A stretch of 64,000 bases of DNA from Pleodorina starrii (lineage: Eukaryota > Chlorophyta > Chlorophyceae > Chlamydomonadales > Volvocaceae): assembly GCA_030267565.1 (NCBI GenBank), contig BRXU01000048.1, positions 372,001-436,000 of the forward strand, written 5' to 3'. Positions 23,901-37,400 of this stretch are shown piece by piece. The notes under the pieces were generated by a model. The model made no database searches and was not told the origin of the DNA. It worked only from the letters and a program-made list of their open reading frames with translations. Numbering within the stretch: the first letter of the stretch is position 1; every line of letters begins with the position of its first letter. The position numbers and the translations under genes are program-made.

Positions 23901-24520
23901 ATCCCCGTCTTCAAGCGGTAAGGCAACTACTCATGAAAACTATATTCTATAGAATAAAAGTGCTTGCGCGAGCGAGAAGCTCACAAGCTTCGACAGACAA
24001 AAAATTGTGTGGCAAAGGCTTTGCCGTCGCTAAAACAGCCGTAACCCAAAAACTGAAAACAGGAGCGAGCGTACGGCGGTCATGGGACGAAAAAACCCCT
24101 TTGTGAGCTTTCCAGGGTGCGCTCCCCAGCAACATTTCGTCATAGTGCTGCATTTGATTAGCATTTTCCTCTTACAGTTAAACATTCGCACGGGACGCCT
24201 AGGCACCACACCATGTGGCGCCTGGGCCCCTGTTTTGGACGTGGCCGGAACCGGCGCGCACGGATCTACCGCAGTCACACGAAAGACCAACAAATTGAAG
24301 GAGCTGAGGATGGTGGTGGTAATTATGGAGCCTTGCAGAAAGGGGGCCATACTACATCGGTCGTGAGCTTGAGCCAAAACACCGAAGAGCAGGTGAACGC
24401 GATCTTCTGCTGAAGCAAATCATTTGCAGCCATGTTTCGCTCATGTGCCGTCGAGCGAGGGTCAACTGGGCTGATTGCATAATGCGCAGGACTACAAACG
24501 CGATGCTCTGATACTTGCAG
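20973..24520. other. gene-poor stretch, possible unseen 5' exons of the cyclase
   Basis: No supported gene is seen in these 3.5 kb. It holds the GT-rich array at 21879-21981 and AT-rich DNA near 23050-23110. The cyclase exon at 24521 begins in mid-codon, so at least one earlier exon should lie here. A short candidate (VPDSIPVFKR, 23889-23917, flanked by CAG and GTAAGG) could not be tied in by phase. Confidence 0.35.
21879..21981 (+). repeat. degenerate TTGGG/TTTGGG array
   Basis: About 100 bp consist almost entirely of GGGTT, GGGTTT and GGGTTTTT units on the plus strand. They are G-quadruplex capable and superficially telomere-like, but irregular. Confidence 0.85.
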
Positions 24521-27500
24521 CCACACCCGCATGCTTTACGGTTGTCAGTCTTGACGATCGGCAAGCGCTGCGCCAGAACTTAACCAGTAGGCGGTGGATG
24601 GGCGACAGAGTAAGAAAGCGCCCTGCTCCACCCCTAGAAGGTGCAGTCGAGCAGTCAGGACCTCCTGTTCTTAAGCGCCGAGCCTCTCACTCTCGTCAAG
24701 GCGGCGCTGAAGCGGCGAGCTGCGGCCCGGTCGCAGCTTCGGATGCGGAGGGTGAGGACCTTTTGGCGCTTATTTTTAAGCACGAGCCGGAGGCGCTTGT
24801 GGGTATGCTGCAAGAGCTGGTCAATGAGGGCGACGTCTGGAAAGGTGCGGTACAGCGGCTGGGGGTCTTTTTGCGTTGAGTTTGGCCGTCGCTCTTCAGT
24901 GCGCGGGCGATGCTCAGTGTATCATGATGCTCGGTGTAGCAAGACTCCAGGGGGGTTATGAGTAAAGCGCCGCGCCCAAGCCAAGAGATGACAACGGCAT
25001 GCAGCTTGCACCACGAACACTGCCATCGGCCGTCATCCGTATCCCCTTTGCCCGTTATCCGTATCCTTGGCGCCGCCCGCGCCCCATTCCGTCTTGTAGT
25101 TCCCCCTCTCCTACCCCGGCATGTGGGCGCGACCGGTCCCGCAACAGTCTTGCCCGCCCCCGCCCCCACAGTAGAGGGCTGATTGCTGCAACCGGTACAC
25201 ATTACGTGTTTCACTCACAGGGCCCCACGGTTGATCAATTGAGGCCCTTAGGTTTCGCAGATCCCCCTGCCTCCGCATCAGTGGCCTCTGGGCGTCCACG
25301 CACGCCGAGCCCCTCTCCAACAACCCGCCTCCTCCGCTGCAGGTGTCGTACGTGTACCGCCGTTCATCGAACTCTCCCCCAGCGACGCGGGCGCGCCATC
25401 TGGCGACGATGGCGGCGTCTGCATCAGCTCCTGCAGCGACATCGCCGCCATCACGCAGCCGCAGTCAGCGGGAGGGACCGCCGACGGCGCCGCCGCCGCC
25501 GCCGCCTCCCCGCAACTGCCGCCAACGCCGCTGCCGCTTACGTCGGCCATTGAGTATATTAAATCCCCATCTGGGTCGCTCGGAAGCCTGCAGCAGCAGC
25601 AGCAGCAGCAACATCCCATGAGCCGGATCCGGAAGCTCTTTCAGCGCTTCTCCCGGGGCTCCAGCGCCGCTAGGGAGTTTGCGTCACTGGAGAGTGCTGG
25701 CTGGAGCGGGGCGCCGGCGGAGCGGACGGAGGGCGGAGCGGAGGGGGCCGCAGCCGACGCCGGCGGCGTTGGCGGCTTCGTCCGTATGCGGTTCGATACT
25801 GAGCAGGGCGCCGAGGGATCAAGTAGGGAGCGTGCGCGTGCCTGTGCGCGTGCGTGTTTTGTGCTTCCGTTCGGCAGCTGCGTCGGGGAAGGGCGGGCTT
25901 GGGGCGGTGGTTGTACGGTGGGCTCCGGACCTTCGATGGGGTAGAGCCAGCGCGCGAATTGGCTGTCGTGTTCTGGGTGGGGTGCCTGACGGTGGCCCGG
26001 CGGTCCCGGGCGGTCGAATGCTGGGACGCGAGCGTCCCGTTGCCTCAGATTCAGCGGTGCAGGAATTGATTTGACACGTTCTTTCACATATCCCACCGCC
26101 CCGCCCCGCCCATGATCCCCGGACCTGAATCGTCCTGGCCCTCGCCCTTGCCATCACCTTTGCCCTCGACCACGACCCTCACCACCACCAGGCGTGCAGC
26201 AGCGACTCAGCCACCAGCAGCAGCAGCAGAACCAAATCCAAAACCAGGTCGCCAACGTCGGCACCAGCAACCATCTCGCGCCGACCGGTGCCGCCCCCAG
26301 CAACCACCGCGACTCCAAAGTAATGCGGCTCAGCGACATGATGATGTCCATGCTGCTGGAGGGCGACGGCGAGGAGAGCGGGGCGGCGGCCGGCGCGGCT
26401 TCGGAGCTGCAGCTGCCGCCCATGCGGGCGCCCTCCGTCACCCGCCGCACCTCGCTGCTGGTGCGCGCCGGCAGCTCCGCACACAGCGCTAATCTGGAAG
26501 GCAGCACCGGCTGCGGCTTTGCCGCCGGGCGCGTGCACGGCGCCGCCGCCGCCGCCAAGGCGTCAAGCCAGCCGCTGGTCGGCGGCCACGGGGGGAAGGC
26601 AGCGGCGGCGGTCGCCGCCGCAGGTGGCTGTGGCGCTGTCGCGCAGCAGCGCCTGGAGCGCGGTTCGCTCCCCCGCCGACGCTCCAGCGGGTACATGGTG
26701 GTTGGCGGCGGCGGCGGTGGCAGCCCGGCGCTGCACGGCAGCGACAGCTTCAGTCGGCCCACCACTAACACCATGACCAGTCGCTCCACCCCCAGCGCCA
26801 CCAACCCCAACGTCGGGTCAGCGGCGACTTCGGGCGGGGTTGCGCCGGCAGGCGCTGACGGCGGCGGCGCCTCCGGCGCCGTGGCGGTGGCGGCGCCTCC
26901 GCCTCCGCCCCAACTCCGCGACGCCAACCCGCTGTCTACCTCCACACTCACGCTCAGCCTGGTGCGCCGCGCCTGCATGTCGAATGTCAACATGGAGGGT
27001 GAGGCGGCGGCCCTGGCATCGCAGACGGAGTCGGCGTTCGGGTCGTTCACGGGGAGCAACCGCTCCCGGCGCGGCCGGCTGCGCCGTGTCGTCAGCTGCT
27101 ACGACAGCAACTCTCGAGGCAGTGGCGCGGGCGCGCCTAACGCCAGCCACGAGGACAGCCAGGTGGGTCCTTTGGGTGCTCTGGGTGCCGTGCTTACCGA
27201 ACGGGTGGCGGGCCTGGAACTGGAAGGTGTGCACCGCATCGTGGATCCGCGCTTACCGTAAGTTTACTTGGAGTTCGCAAGGCGGGTTGAGGTTGGGGGG
27301 GGCAATGCGTCGTCGGTACTTGTTGCAGCAGCCAGCTCCCTAGATGCCGTCGCCATGGCGGGGCGAGGGATCCGCAGGGGTCCGAGCGGTCCGAACCATG
27401 CGGTGTGTACTCTCGTGACGGCACGACATGGACGACCGGTGCACGGATGCATGCACCACCTGCCTCCCGGAAGCCGCCTAGATCGCCGACTGGCGGCCGC

Positions 27501-30500
27501 CGCGCATTGCGTCGCAGGTGGGCGCGGACGACGAGGTTGCGGACGACGACGTCGTGGGGCCGCCGCTGCCGGCGCGGCCGGGGTCGTCCGTCGGCACCGG
27601 CCTGCTCAGCAGCTTGGGCGTCGGGGAGACGGCCCACTACATCAACGCCTCTGCGCGGCTGCTTACCTTTGCGGCGCACCTCAAATCCGCTCCAATGGCG
27701 ACTCAGATGCTGGCAGGCGTGGCGCCGCTGCTTGGCGGCGGCAGCATCGCCGCCGCTGCCGCGGCCAGCAGCGGCGGCGGCAGCGGCGGCGGCGGCGGCT
27801 CCGCTGCCAACGCCACCGTCGGTGGCGGCGTACCGGCGGCGGCGGCGGCGGCGGATTCCGACGGCGGGCTGCACAGCACGCGCGCGATGCGAACGGCTTC
27901 GATGCCGTGCATGGAGGCGATGATGGCGGGCGCCCGTGGCGCCGCGATTCGCGGCTCGGCGGCGATGTCGGTGGCGGCGCCGGCGTCGCCGCCGGTCTCC
28001 ATGCTGGCGCGCTACGGCTCGGCGCCGTCGGCATGGCCGCGCAGCTCCGTCGGGCGCTTCCTCACCTCGTCCATGCCCCACGACGCGGGCGGCACCGACC
28101 CGCGGGCCGGCAGCGGCGGCAGCCCGTCGTCCACGGGCGGCGGCGTCGACCCACGGGTCGGCGGCGGCGCCGACACGAGCGACGTGGTGCACAGCGGCGC
28201 TCGCCAGGAGGACTCTATGAGCTCCTTCCTGCTGCTGCCTGGGAGCAGCGCCGGCAAGATACTGGGCACATGCAGCAGTGTGGCGCAGGTGCGAGGATGT
28301 GTCTGCGAGTGTGGTTGTGCGTGTGCATGGGGCTGATGCACATTCACGCACATTGTGCTGAGCGACCAAACGATTAACGACCAGCCGACGACAGCTTGCT
28401 GCTTCACACATGCATATGTACGCATTGCGGCGGCATCGACCGTTGTCCGCCCTCCCCCCGGGTGCAATGGTACCAACAACGCATTGCACTAGACACCAGT
28501 AAAACCCCTCAATGCCTGACGTCCCGCCACCTGTGACCCGCCTCGCCCCTGTGTTTCCCGCCCGATGTTTGCCCGCCGCGCCGACCACAGCCCTGCGGCA
28601 GCAGCGCCAACACCCTCCGACTGGAGCCCTGGTACCGACCCGCGGGTCACCCCGACCATCCCGGCCAGCGCGGCTTCGGCAGCAGCACCCTGCCGCAGTC
28701 ATCGACCCAAGGGTCGGTCTCCGTGTCGCTCTCCAATCCCGCTAACGTGTCCATCGCCGCGGCAGCGGCGGGCACGGCTGCGGCTGCGGCGGCCACCGCC
28801 GCGGCCACCGCGTCAGCCGGCGGCAGGCTGAGCGGCTTCAGCGCGCGGTACGCGACGCAGTCCCACAACCACCACGGTCCGCACGTCCAACCCAACAACA
28901 ACAACAACAATTTCAACAACCTCGCCAACGGCCAAACCAACAACCTCAATAACAGTAACAACCAGATGTTGTACGGCACCGGTACCTGGTCCAACGCCCC
29001 GCCGTCCCACCTGCGCCCACCGTCGGCGCTGCAGCCGCCGTCGGCGCTCTTCCCGGGAGGCTGTGCCCCTACTGCCCACGGGCACGTGTACACGCACATG
29101 GAAAGCTGGGGATCCGCCGCTGGGCAGCCGTCCATGCACCAACAGCCTATCTCCCTGCAGCCTCCGTCGCCTCTGCCGCAGCAGCCACCATCACACTCGC
29201 CGCTTCCGTCGCAACAGCACCACCACCACCACTACCAGCAGCAGCAGCAGCTGCATCCGGGGATGTTGAGCCACCCTCCGATGCAGATGCCGCTGCAGGC
29301 GCGGCTTCAGGCGGCAGCGGAGCGACACCCCCCATTCGCCGCCAGAGTGGTGAGGTCCCCGTCATCACGTCTGGCCGGCGGCAGCGCTGCAGGCGCCGCT
29401 GCCGCCAGCGTCGCCGGCCGCGGCAGCTGCGTCTCGTGGGGTGAGATGTCGGGGGAGGAGTCTGAGTACGGCAACAATAGCAGCCGCGGCGGCGGCGGAG
29501 GCCGGCGCTACATCCTTGGGGACGGCGCGCTTCTCCAGGGCGCCGCAATCGACCCGGTGGCGGCCGGCGCAGCCGCTGACGCAGCCGCTACCGCAGCCGC
29601 CGCAGCCGCGGCGGCCGCCGGCCGGCATCGCGGCGGCGCCAGCGGCGTCGGGTTCTCCGCAGCCGCCGACCATGGCCGCGCTTCCCGCGGCGACGGAGCA
29701 CCGACGGCGCTGGGAGCCGCCGCTGACGGCCAGCTCGGCCCTGCCTCCACCGCCGTCGCCGCCGCTGCGGCGGCGGTGTCGTCGGTGCCCGTCGTCCGCG
29801 GCGGCGGGGTGCCGGTCCCTGTCGAGCTCCAGGAGGCGGATCGGTCGTCGGAGGGCGGCGCGCCACGGCGGCACGACCGTGGCCGCATGGCCGACGGCGT
29901 CATCGGCATGCTGCGCCAGGCGCTGGCGTCTCAGGACCGGGGGGCAGTGTCGCGGCGGAACAGCGCCGACGAGTGCTGGCACGAGATCTGGGCCACGCGC
30001 GCCTCCGACCCGGTGACCGGCAAACCCGTGGTGGTGCTGGTGCAGGTGGGAGCTGTGGGAGGGAGGGAGGGAGGGAGGGAGGGGGAGAAAGGGAACACAG
30101 AGTCAAACACAGTCCGGAGCGGCAAGCGGGCAGACTGAATGGCTGTGTGCGTTACGGGGGTGTATGTGTCCGCCAGAATGTTGGGACACATTTGGGGCTG
30201 TGAATCTGCGCTGGGAGCAGTGCGGGGCTGCATATTGAGACTGGACCGTGTTGCCTTTTTGGGGGTTCATTGTTGGAGATCACTGCCGCAGTTTACTTAC
30301 TCTCGGTAACCAATCGTTCCCTCCGCCGCCGGCCCCGGCCCTCGCTGACTTCTTGTCCGGATGACCCACGGGTCGGTCCCTCAGCACGATGTCACCGCCA
30401 AGGTACGTGGTGAGGGTGCGGGGCCAAGGACGGGGCCGAGGAGGACTCGAACGGGGAGTCATCAAGAGGGAACGACAGCGGTGGAACATAGGCGACTTGG

Positions 30501-31487
30501 ATGGGGAGGTGGAGCCGGACGGGGGGACGTGCCCGTCGGGCCGGCCCGGGCTGAGCGGCGTCGTCTGGGGCGAACTAGCGACCGGAGCGAGCTGATTCCC
30601 TAAAGGAAATAATTTACCCAGAAGGAGGGGCGTCCCTGCTTCGGCACTGAGTTATGGTACCTGTGCATCTGTGCATACCGCCTTCTCGCCCGGCCAACCA
30701 GCTCCTTTCCGCCCTCAGCTTGCCCGCTTGGACTGTTACGCTCTCCCCTCCCCTCCCCTGCCCTCGCAGGGGAGGGGAGGGGAGGGGAGAGCGCACGTCC
30801 GCAGGGCTTTTTGTTTCTTTCTTGCAAATTCACTCTTCAAACTCCCCTGCCCTCCCCTCAGTGACTCATTCTTATATGAAGGAGCATATCACTCCCTGAC
30901 CCCTCCCCTCCCGTCCGCGGATCCACTGAGACGCATTCCTCTCTTAACTACTCCCCCGCCTCGTTACATCCCACCAGGTGATTGCCGAGCGCCACCTAGC
31001 TCTGGTGATGGAGACGGAGCACCGCCTGCTGGAGCAGCTCTTCCCCCGCCACATCCTGGCCTACATCACGGAGGACTTTGTGGCCAAGGTGGTGGCGGCG
31101 GCGGCGGGCAGTGCCTCGGCCTACGCCACCGTGGATGCGCAGTGGCGACCCACGGTTCGCGACTGCAAGGCGCTGGCCACCTGGCACCCGCAGGTCACGC
31201 TGCTGTTCGCGGACATCAAGGGTGAGGGGGCGGGGATAATGGAATGGTTGGGGGAAGGGTGAGGCGATGGGAGGGAGGGAGGGAGGGAGGGAGAGCATGT
31301 TAAGGCGCCCGCGACTGCTTTTCCTCTTAACGCTGCAGTTGAGCGTTCTCACGTGTCCCGGACCCTGCTCATGCTCCTGCTCGCACTGCATCTTCCTGCT
31401 CCTCTCCCCCACCTGCGCCTGCTTTCCTCTTGTTGCTTATGTCCTGACCGTATCGTACCGTATTTCGGTGCCCCGCTTCTCTCCCGT

Positions 31488-31565
<78 letters not shown>

Positions 31566-34493
31566 CGCCGCGTACTTGCTCTTCTCCACGCCCTCTTCCG
31601 CTGCCTTTCCAATTGTCTTGTTGCGGATTGCTCCCTCCTCCCACCTCCTCCTCCCACCTCCTTCCCTCCCAGGCTTCACCCCCATGTGCAAGGAGGTGGA
31701 ACCACCAGCAGGTGGGGCTGGACCGGACCGGGGGGTGGTGAAGTGGTGGCTGGGGCGGATGGCTGTGAAGCAGGGCCATCACCTCCCTGGGGCCGCCTGG
31801 GTGGCTGCACATGGGGGCGTCCTCTTGGGTTGCGAGCTTTGCATTGCATTCGTTTGGGGCCCATGCAGTGAGCCATGTCGGGTGGCTCGTGGCTGCTGAC
31901 CACCGCCGATGATCTGGAGATACTTAAGGCCGCGGTTACGGTTTCCCTGCGTAAGGCTTGGCTTTGCGTTCCGCCGGCCCAGTCCCACCCAGGCACGTTG
32001 CACCTGCGTTCTCTCCCCCGCTCCCCTCCCCTCGCAGTTATGGCAATGCTTAACGACCTGTACAGCCGGTACGACCAGATGCTGGACGAGTACGGCGTCT
32101 TCAAGGTACGGTGCGATGACGTCCATCTTGTTGTCGCGGTCTCTCCCCGCAGGCCCCCCCACGCGGCCCCGAATGGGCCCAATCATGAGCCGCAAACGTC
32201 GCAGCCGCCAGTGCTCCGTGTCGGGTTGAACCTGCTGTAACGGCCTGAGGCAAGCCGACCCCGCGTTGTTGACCGGACCGACCCGTGGGTCGGTCTGAGC
32301 CGATCGACCCGTGGGTCGCTACGGATCCGTCCTTTCATCCGCCTGCCCGCCTGCTCGCCCGCAGGTGGAGACCATCGGCGACTGCTATTTTGTGGCTGGC
32401 GGCTTGATAGCGGAGGACGAGCACGGAATGGCGACGGTGCGAGACAACATGACGGACCCGCTGCATGCGCAGAAGGTCTTTGACTTTGCACGGGTGAGTG
32501 CGTCGCGCAGGTCGGGGCTCTATGGGGTGTGGGGCGAGCGACGGCCCGGGCGGATCAGAGAGGGGATGCGCGGGTCGGAGCGGTGTTGGCTGGGAGAGCG
32601 GGGCCCGGGATATCGGTTGGTGTTGGGGTCCATCGCGTTGTTGGGCGCCGCGGCAGATTGAGTCACGGAAGGTGTGGCCTGGGAGGGTGTGTGTGTGTGC
32701 CGGTGGTGGTGGTGGTGGTGAGGGTGCGGCGGCACAGGGCCAGGTGCGTGCGCGTCATCGATTTCCATCTCTGGCACGAGCGCCGAGCTGGTTTGCTGTG
32801 GCCGTACCCCCTTCCTGCTGCTGCCTGTCTGCCTCTCTTTGCTTGGATTGCTGTTGCCCCTTGTTGTCCTCTTGACGCGCCCTCTGATCCGGCTGACCCT
32901 TCCTGGTTGCCCGGTTGCCCCCCCCCCCCACCAGGCGATGCTGGCGGCGGCGCAGCAAGTGCGCATGCCCACCAGCGGTGAGCCGGTGCAGATCCGCATC
33001 GGCATCCACACGGGACCGGTGGTCAGCGGCGTGGTGGGCACCCGCATGCCGCGATTCTGCCTCTTCGGTGAGTGAGTGGGAGACAGTGGCTGGTTGCGGC
33101 GCCGCGGGGGCTGAGGCTCTTGAGGGCGTTATGACTCCGTTCCGCCGCGGCGGTGCGCGGTCTCACCTTTATCTTGCCCACCTGCCTGGTTGCCTGATCA
33201 GGCGATACGGTCAACACCGCCAGCCGCATGGAGAGCACGGGCGAGCCGGGCGGCATCCACGCCTCCGAGGCCACCTACTCGCTGCTGCGCGGCTGCGCCT
33301 CGTGGAACCCCACCGGCGGCATCCAGGTCAAGGGCAAAGGCCTGCTGCAGACCTACCTCCACTTCCCCAACACGAACCCGCCCGGCTCCGCCGCCGGCGC
33401 CGGCTCCAACCGACCCACCTCCTCGGGCCACCGGCTGCAGATCCAGAGCCACAGCCAGGGCCAGCAGCAAAGCCAGGACCAGCAGGTACCCTTCTACGTG
33501 CACCAGGGGCAGCAGGGCCCGACTCCGGCCCAGGGGCAGGGACAGATGGTGTCGCACCAGTACTATCACCTTTTAGAGAGGGACAGTCTGACGGCGGCGG
33601 CGGCGAGGCCGGCGGCGGCGGTGACGGCGTCGCTGCGGCCGTCGGTGAGCTCCGCCGGTACCGGAACCGGCAGCGTTCGGTCGGGCACCGGCTCGGGCGC
33701 GGCGACGCCGCTGCGCTCGCCCAGCAGCGGTGTCGTACTGGCGCCGCTGGACTGCAGCCAGCGCAGCTCGTACGCTGAGCTTCCGGCGGCGGGCGCCGGC
33801 GGCGGCGCCGCCGCCGCAGAATTTGCTACCGCCGCCGCTGCCGCCACCGTCGGCGACGCCGACGCCGCCACTGCCGCCGCCGGCCCCAGCGGACCCGTCG
33901 ACTCGATTGACGCGGACAACCCGACTGACCCGATGACCACCTGCATGGATCTCATCACCGCCGCCGCGGTCGTGGTCGCCAACGCCACCGGATCCGGTTC
34001 CGCACCCGCCGCCATCGCCACCGGCGGCAGCGGCCGCGCGCCGCGCTCCGCCTCGAGTGCGCAGCACGGCCCCATGAACCTCTTTTGCGACAGCGACCCC
34101 AGCGGCGACACCGGTGGCCTGCGGCCCTCCTTCGAGGGCTTCCCGCGCCCGCTGCAGGCCAACAGCGGCGACCGCAGCTCGACGCCGCCTGTCACGACGC
34201 GCGTCGGCGCGGTGCGCACGGCGGCGGGGCGGCTGCTGGAAAGCGCGCTTGCGGTTCTGAACTGGGAGCCGGAGCATGGGGAAGCGGCGGCGATCGCGGC
34301 GGCGGCGGCGGGCGGGCGGGTGGTGATGATGGGCGGCTTTGGAGGCGGCGGCGCGTTGCGGATGCTGGGGGGACGGGCGAGCGGAGGAGTAGGCGACGGC
34401 GGTGGCGGCGCGGAGGTGGTGGTGGTGGACGGCAGTGGCTCTGGCGGGTGCGGACATCTGATTGAGGCGACGCCTACGTCGGAGAGTGGCTAG
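24521..34493 (+). CDS. large PAS-domain class III nucleotide cyclase, predicted guanylate cyclase
   Basis: The proposed exons are 24521-24844, 25343-25822, 26192-27162, 27518-28288, 28591-30045, 30385-30402, 30978-31221, 31673-31711, 32038-32105, 32365-32493, 32935-33067 and 33202-34493. All phases agree, giving about 1,970 residues, and the 5' end is open. A PAS-like module spans the first junction ([16 protein letters not shown] and later GDVWKG/VVRVPP). About 1,100 low-complexity residues follow, then an alpha-helical signalling segment ([29 protein letters not shown]) and the catalytic domain. Metal-binding aspartates lie in [10 protein letters not shown] and VETIGDCYF. The Glu of VETIGD and the Cys of [14 protein letters not shown] are the residues typical of guanine recognition, and the transition-state Asn and Arg are in TVNTASR. 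It should make cGMP from GTP. No transmembrane segment was seen in the exons found. A 430-residue disordered tail follows the catalytic core. Confidence 0.85.
31493..31563 (+). repeat. (CT)n microsatellite in a cyclase intron
   Basis: About 35 uninterrupted CT units lie in the intron 31222-31672. They may add to the pyrimidine tract of that intron. Confidence 0.95.
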
Positions 34494-37400
34494 GGGATGG
34501 ATGGGTGGGTGGGTAGGTGGGTGGATGGATGGGCGCGGTTGCACGGAAGTGGTGTGGTAGGTGGTTGTTGTGCTTGTGCGCTTGGGAATGCGACTGGAGG
34601 GACGGAGTCTGTGGGGCGGCTGGGAGACCCCACTCCCGTTCGCTCGGGCAGCCGCATGGGCCCACCGTGATACACCTTTGTTTGCATTAATTGATTCTCC
34701 TGGGCGAAGGCGCCGACGGTGGTTTGCGCTTCTGCTTGGCTTGGTGGCGGGGGCGCGCGAGCGTGCGTCCGTGTGGCGGGGTCCATGTGCGCCCTCTGTG
34801 AGTGCGGTGTGAGGTGCGTGGCGGCGTGTGTCGTCCATGGCTTGGCTTGGGGGAGCGGTGTGCCATTCGTTTTTGGGCGTGGACATTGCGGAGTTGGCGG
34901 AGAGACGGAGGGAGCAGCCGGAGCGGAAGACGCAAAGGAGCGCCGGGAGCAGGAGAAAAAAAGAGAGTGAGAAAAATTGAAGTAATTTGGGGTCGGGGGG
35001 TCGGGAGAAAGGAAGGTGGGGGACCAAGTGAGCATTGTTTGCCGAAGCTGGGGTTGGGTCGCAAGGCAGGCGGGATGAGTGCAGCGGGTGGCTGTCCCCT
35101 CCCCACACCCCAATGGGTTTGTGGAGGTGGCAGCGGGTGGCGGCAGAGCATTGGGGGAGCCGTGACGCGTCGGGGAGATGGGGCCAAGCGAGCAAGGCAG
35201 CCAAGGGTCGAGCGAGAAAGCGAGCGCTGGCTTCTTTGAGTCTGGCCTGGTGGTGGCACATGGGTTGGATTGGGAACGAAGCGGCATTGGAGGAGCGTCG
35301 GAGGGCGGCAGGGGTTCAGGTCGGGGGAATGATGTGGGTTTTCAGGGTTGGCTGGTTGGCAGTTGGGAGCCGGGAGTCGGCAGGGTTGTGGGGGCGCGCC
35401 TTGGAAGTTGGTGGGCTGTGCACTGAGAGGTGGCTGTCTGAGCCTGGTGGAGAGCAGGAGCCCCTCCTCGGGCGCCACTGGGTAGCTTGTGGGTTCACTC
35501 AGGCTCCTAGCTTGGCACCGTGCTCAGGTTTACCACAACTACCAGAACTGCTTTTACCGGTATTCCTACCGGAAATCAACCAACTGCGGTGGGCTGACGT
35601 GACATGCTCTGCAGCTCTGAGCGAAACGCGGCGCTCCGCCTCTCCTCTGCGTGCACTGCTTGGTTTCCCACACATGCTTTCCGACCATGCACGCGCGCAA
35701 CGTGGCCCAACCACACAACATCGTTAGAATGCGATGTGCGTCCAGCAGACGCGGGCGGCTGGGTGCGAGGGAATGGGGTATCGCACCGTGTCGTACCAAC
35801 TCGGGGCCGAGTTGGTGTGAGGTCCCATGCCGCCATGAGGCGGATAATAACAATGATTTACCTGGCGGCGTTCGAATTGACCCAGTGCTGACCCAGTGCT
35901 GAAATATTCATATTCCGGGGGCTCATGTGGGCGCGTCCCGCGTGTGTACCTAGATTTCTATTCTGGCTGCATTTCGTTTACGGCTGCAGTGCGTGGCCGG
36001 CCGCGTGGCTCGGCCGCGGGCCGCAGCGGTAGCGACTTGTGGCAGTGGCACCCAACGCCCGCCGCTCTCGCCCCGCCGCCTTCGGCTTCTGCCTGCGCGG
36101 GCGGCGTGTGGACGGGCCCCCCGTTTTTGATGCAGCACTAGAGCGGCAGGTGGCGCCTGCACCGCCACTCCTGAGAGCAGTCCTCATTTGGTTGTTTTGG
36201 AGCCCCAAAGGGCGCAAGAGCGCAGAGCATTGCAAGACCGGCGCGCGCAGCTCTGAGTCGGGTTTGAGGTGGATGGGTGGAGTGTGGCCGGATGGGCGAA
36301 GTCGGGCAGCGTGCGGCGTCCCTCTGGTTGCGTGGGTGCACGACCCCATCTGCCCCATCCGTCCCACACAGTACATTTTGGCCTTTTCTCGGGGCTGTGT
36401 CCGGTAGTTAGCCTTAGGTGATTGCAATTACCGAAGTGGGGTAGCCTCCCTTGCTCGGTGGTCCGGTGGATAGATGCATGGCTGGAGGGCTGGAGGCATG
36501 GACGGCCCCGCATCCCCCGCCCGGCATTCCGGTGTCGTTATTTCGGTGGTTGGGCATCAAAGGACAACAGGAGTGGGCAGCAGGTTCGCCCGCACCCCCC
36601 CTGTGTTCAGTGTTTAAATGGCCTGCGCGCTTTAAATGGCCGCGGGTCCGTACAAGTTTGTTTGCCCGAAAGGGGCTGTCGGGTGCGTGAGCTGCCATTG
36701 TAGCCAGCCCGCATTAGGGTGTAGGCGTTGGTGGTTGTGATGGATGGTTGCAGATGTGTTGATTAATTTCAATTCTAGTTGTTCGTTGGCGGTTGTCTGT
36801 TACCGGTACTGGCCCTCAGGTCGCACGCTTGTGCCGCGGCTGTTTCACCTTTGCGTGCGCCCGCACTCTGGCGAATGCATGCTGCACGGGCATGCATGCA
36901 TGCGTGTGGGTATAGGGGCCCCAGATGCACGCGTCCTTTCCTAAACGGCGGCGGCGGGAGGGCGGGAGGGCGTAGGACGGGGGACCCATGACCCAGCCGC
37001 CAGGGCGCACATTGGGAGCCGAGGGCAGCTGCGGTGCTGGTGTTATATGGAGAGGCTGGGAGGCCCTGCTCGGCTTTGGCTCAACATGATGACCTGAGGG
37101 TGAACCGGTATCGTATGAGAGAGCTACCCTACCAGGCGAGATGAATCAGAAAGGTGAGAACGGAACAAACGCCCTGTGCACAGGGATTGCTGGGTTTTCT
37201 TGTGAGAGGGCTTAGAAAGGGATTCCGGTGTGTTGGGAGCTGGGTGCGCTGTGAGGGGGTCGCTGGGGTTTGCTGCAAGCGGAGTACACACACAGCACAC
37301 ACACACACACGCTGCCAAGGGTGACGAGGAGCGCGTGGGTTGGAGCCGGTGAAAGAATCCGAAAGGAGTACGAGCGCCGAAAAGTGGTGGCGCCCCGGGC

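Noticed and set aside
23822..23920. tRNA-like A-box (TAGCGCAGTCGGTTA)
   Set aside because: The A-box match is good, but no acceptor stem pairs around it, the D-stem does not close, and the B-box is poor (GGTACCCGACTCC). At most it is a tRNA-derived relic.
27194..28702. 502-codon minus-strand open frame
   Set aside because: It is a shadow of cyclase exons, which have consistent phases and lead into a recognised domain on the plus strand.
33573..35261. 562-codon minus-strand open frame
   Set aside because: It is antisense to the last cyclase exon and to G-rich non-coding DNA. Arg/Ala-rich shadow frames of this kind accompany most GC-rich exons here.
35035..35727. 230-codon plus-strand open frame
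   Set aside because: It is Trp/Gly/Arg-rich because the strand is G-rich. There is no domain, and it lies in the probable 3' UTR.
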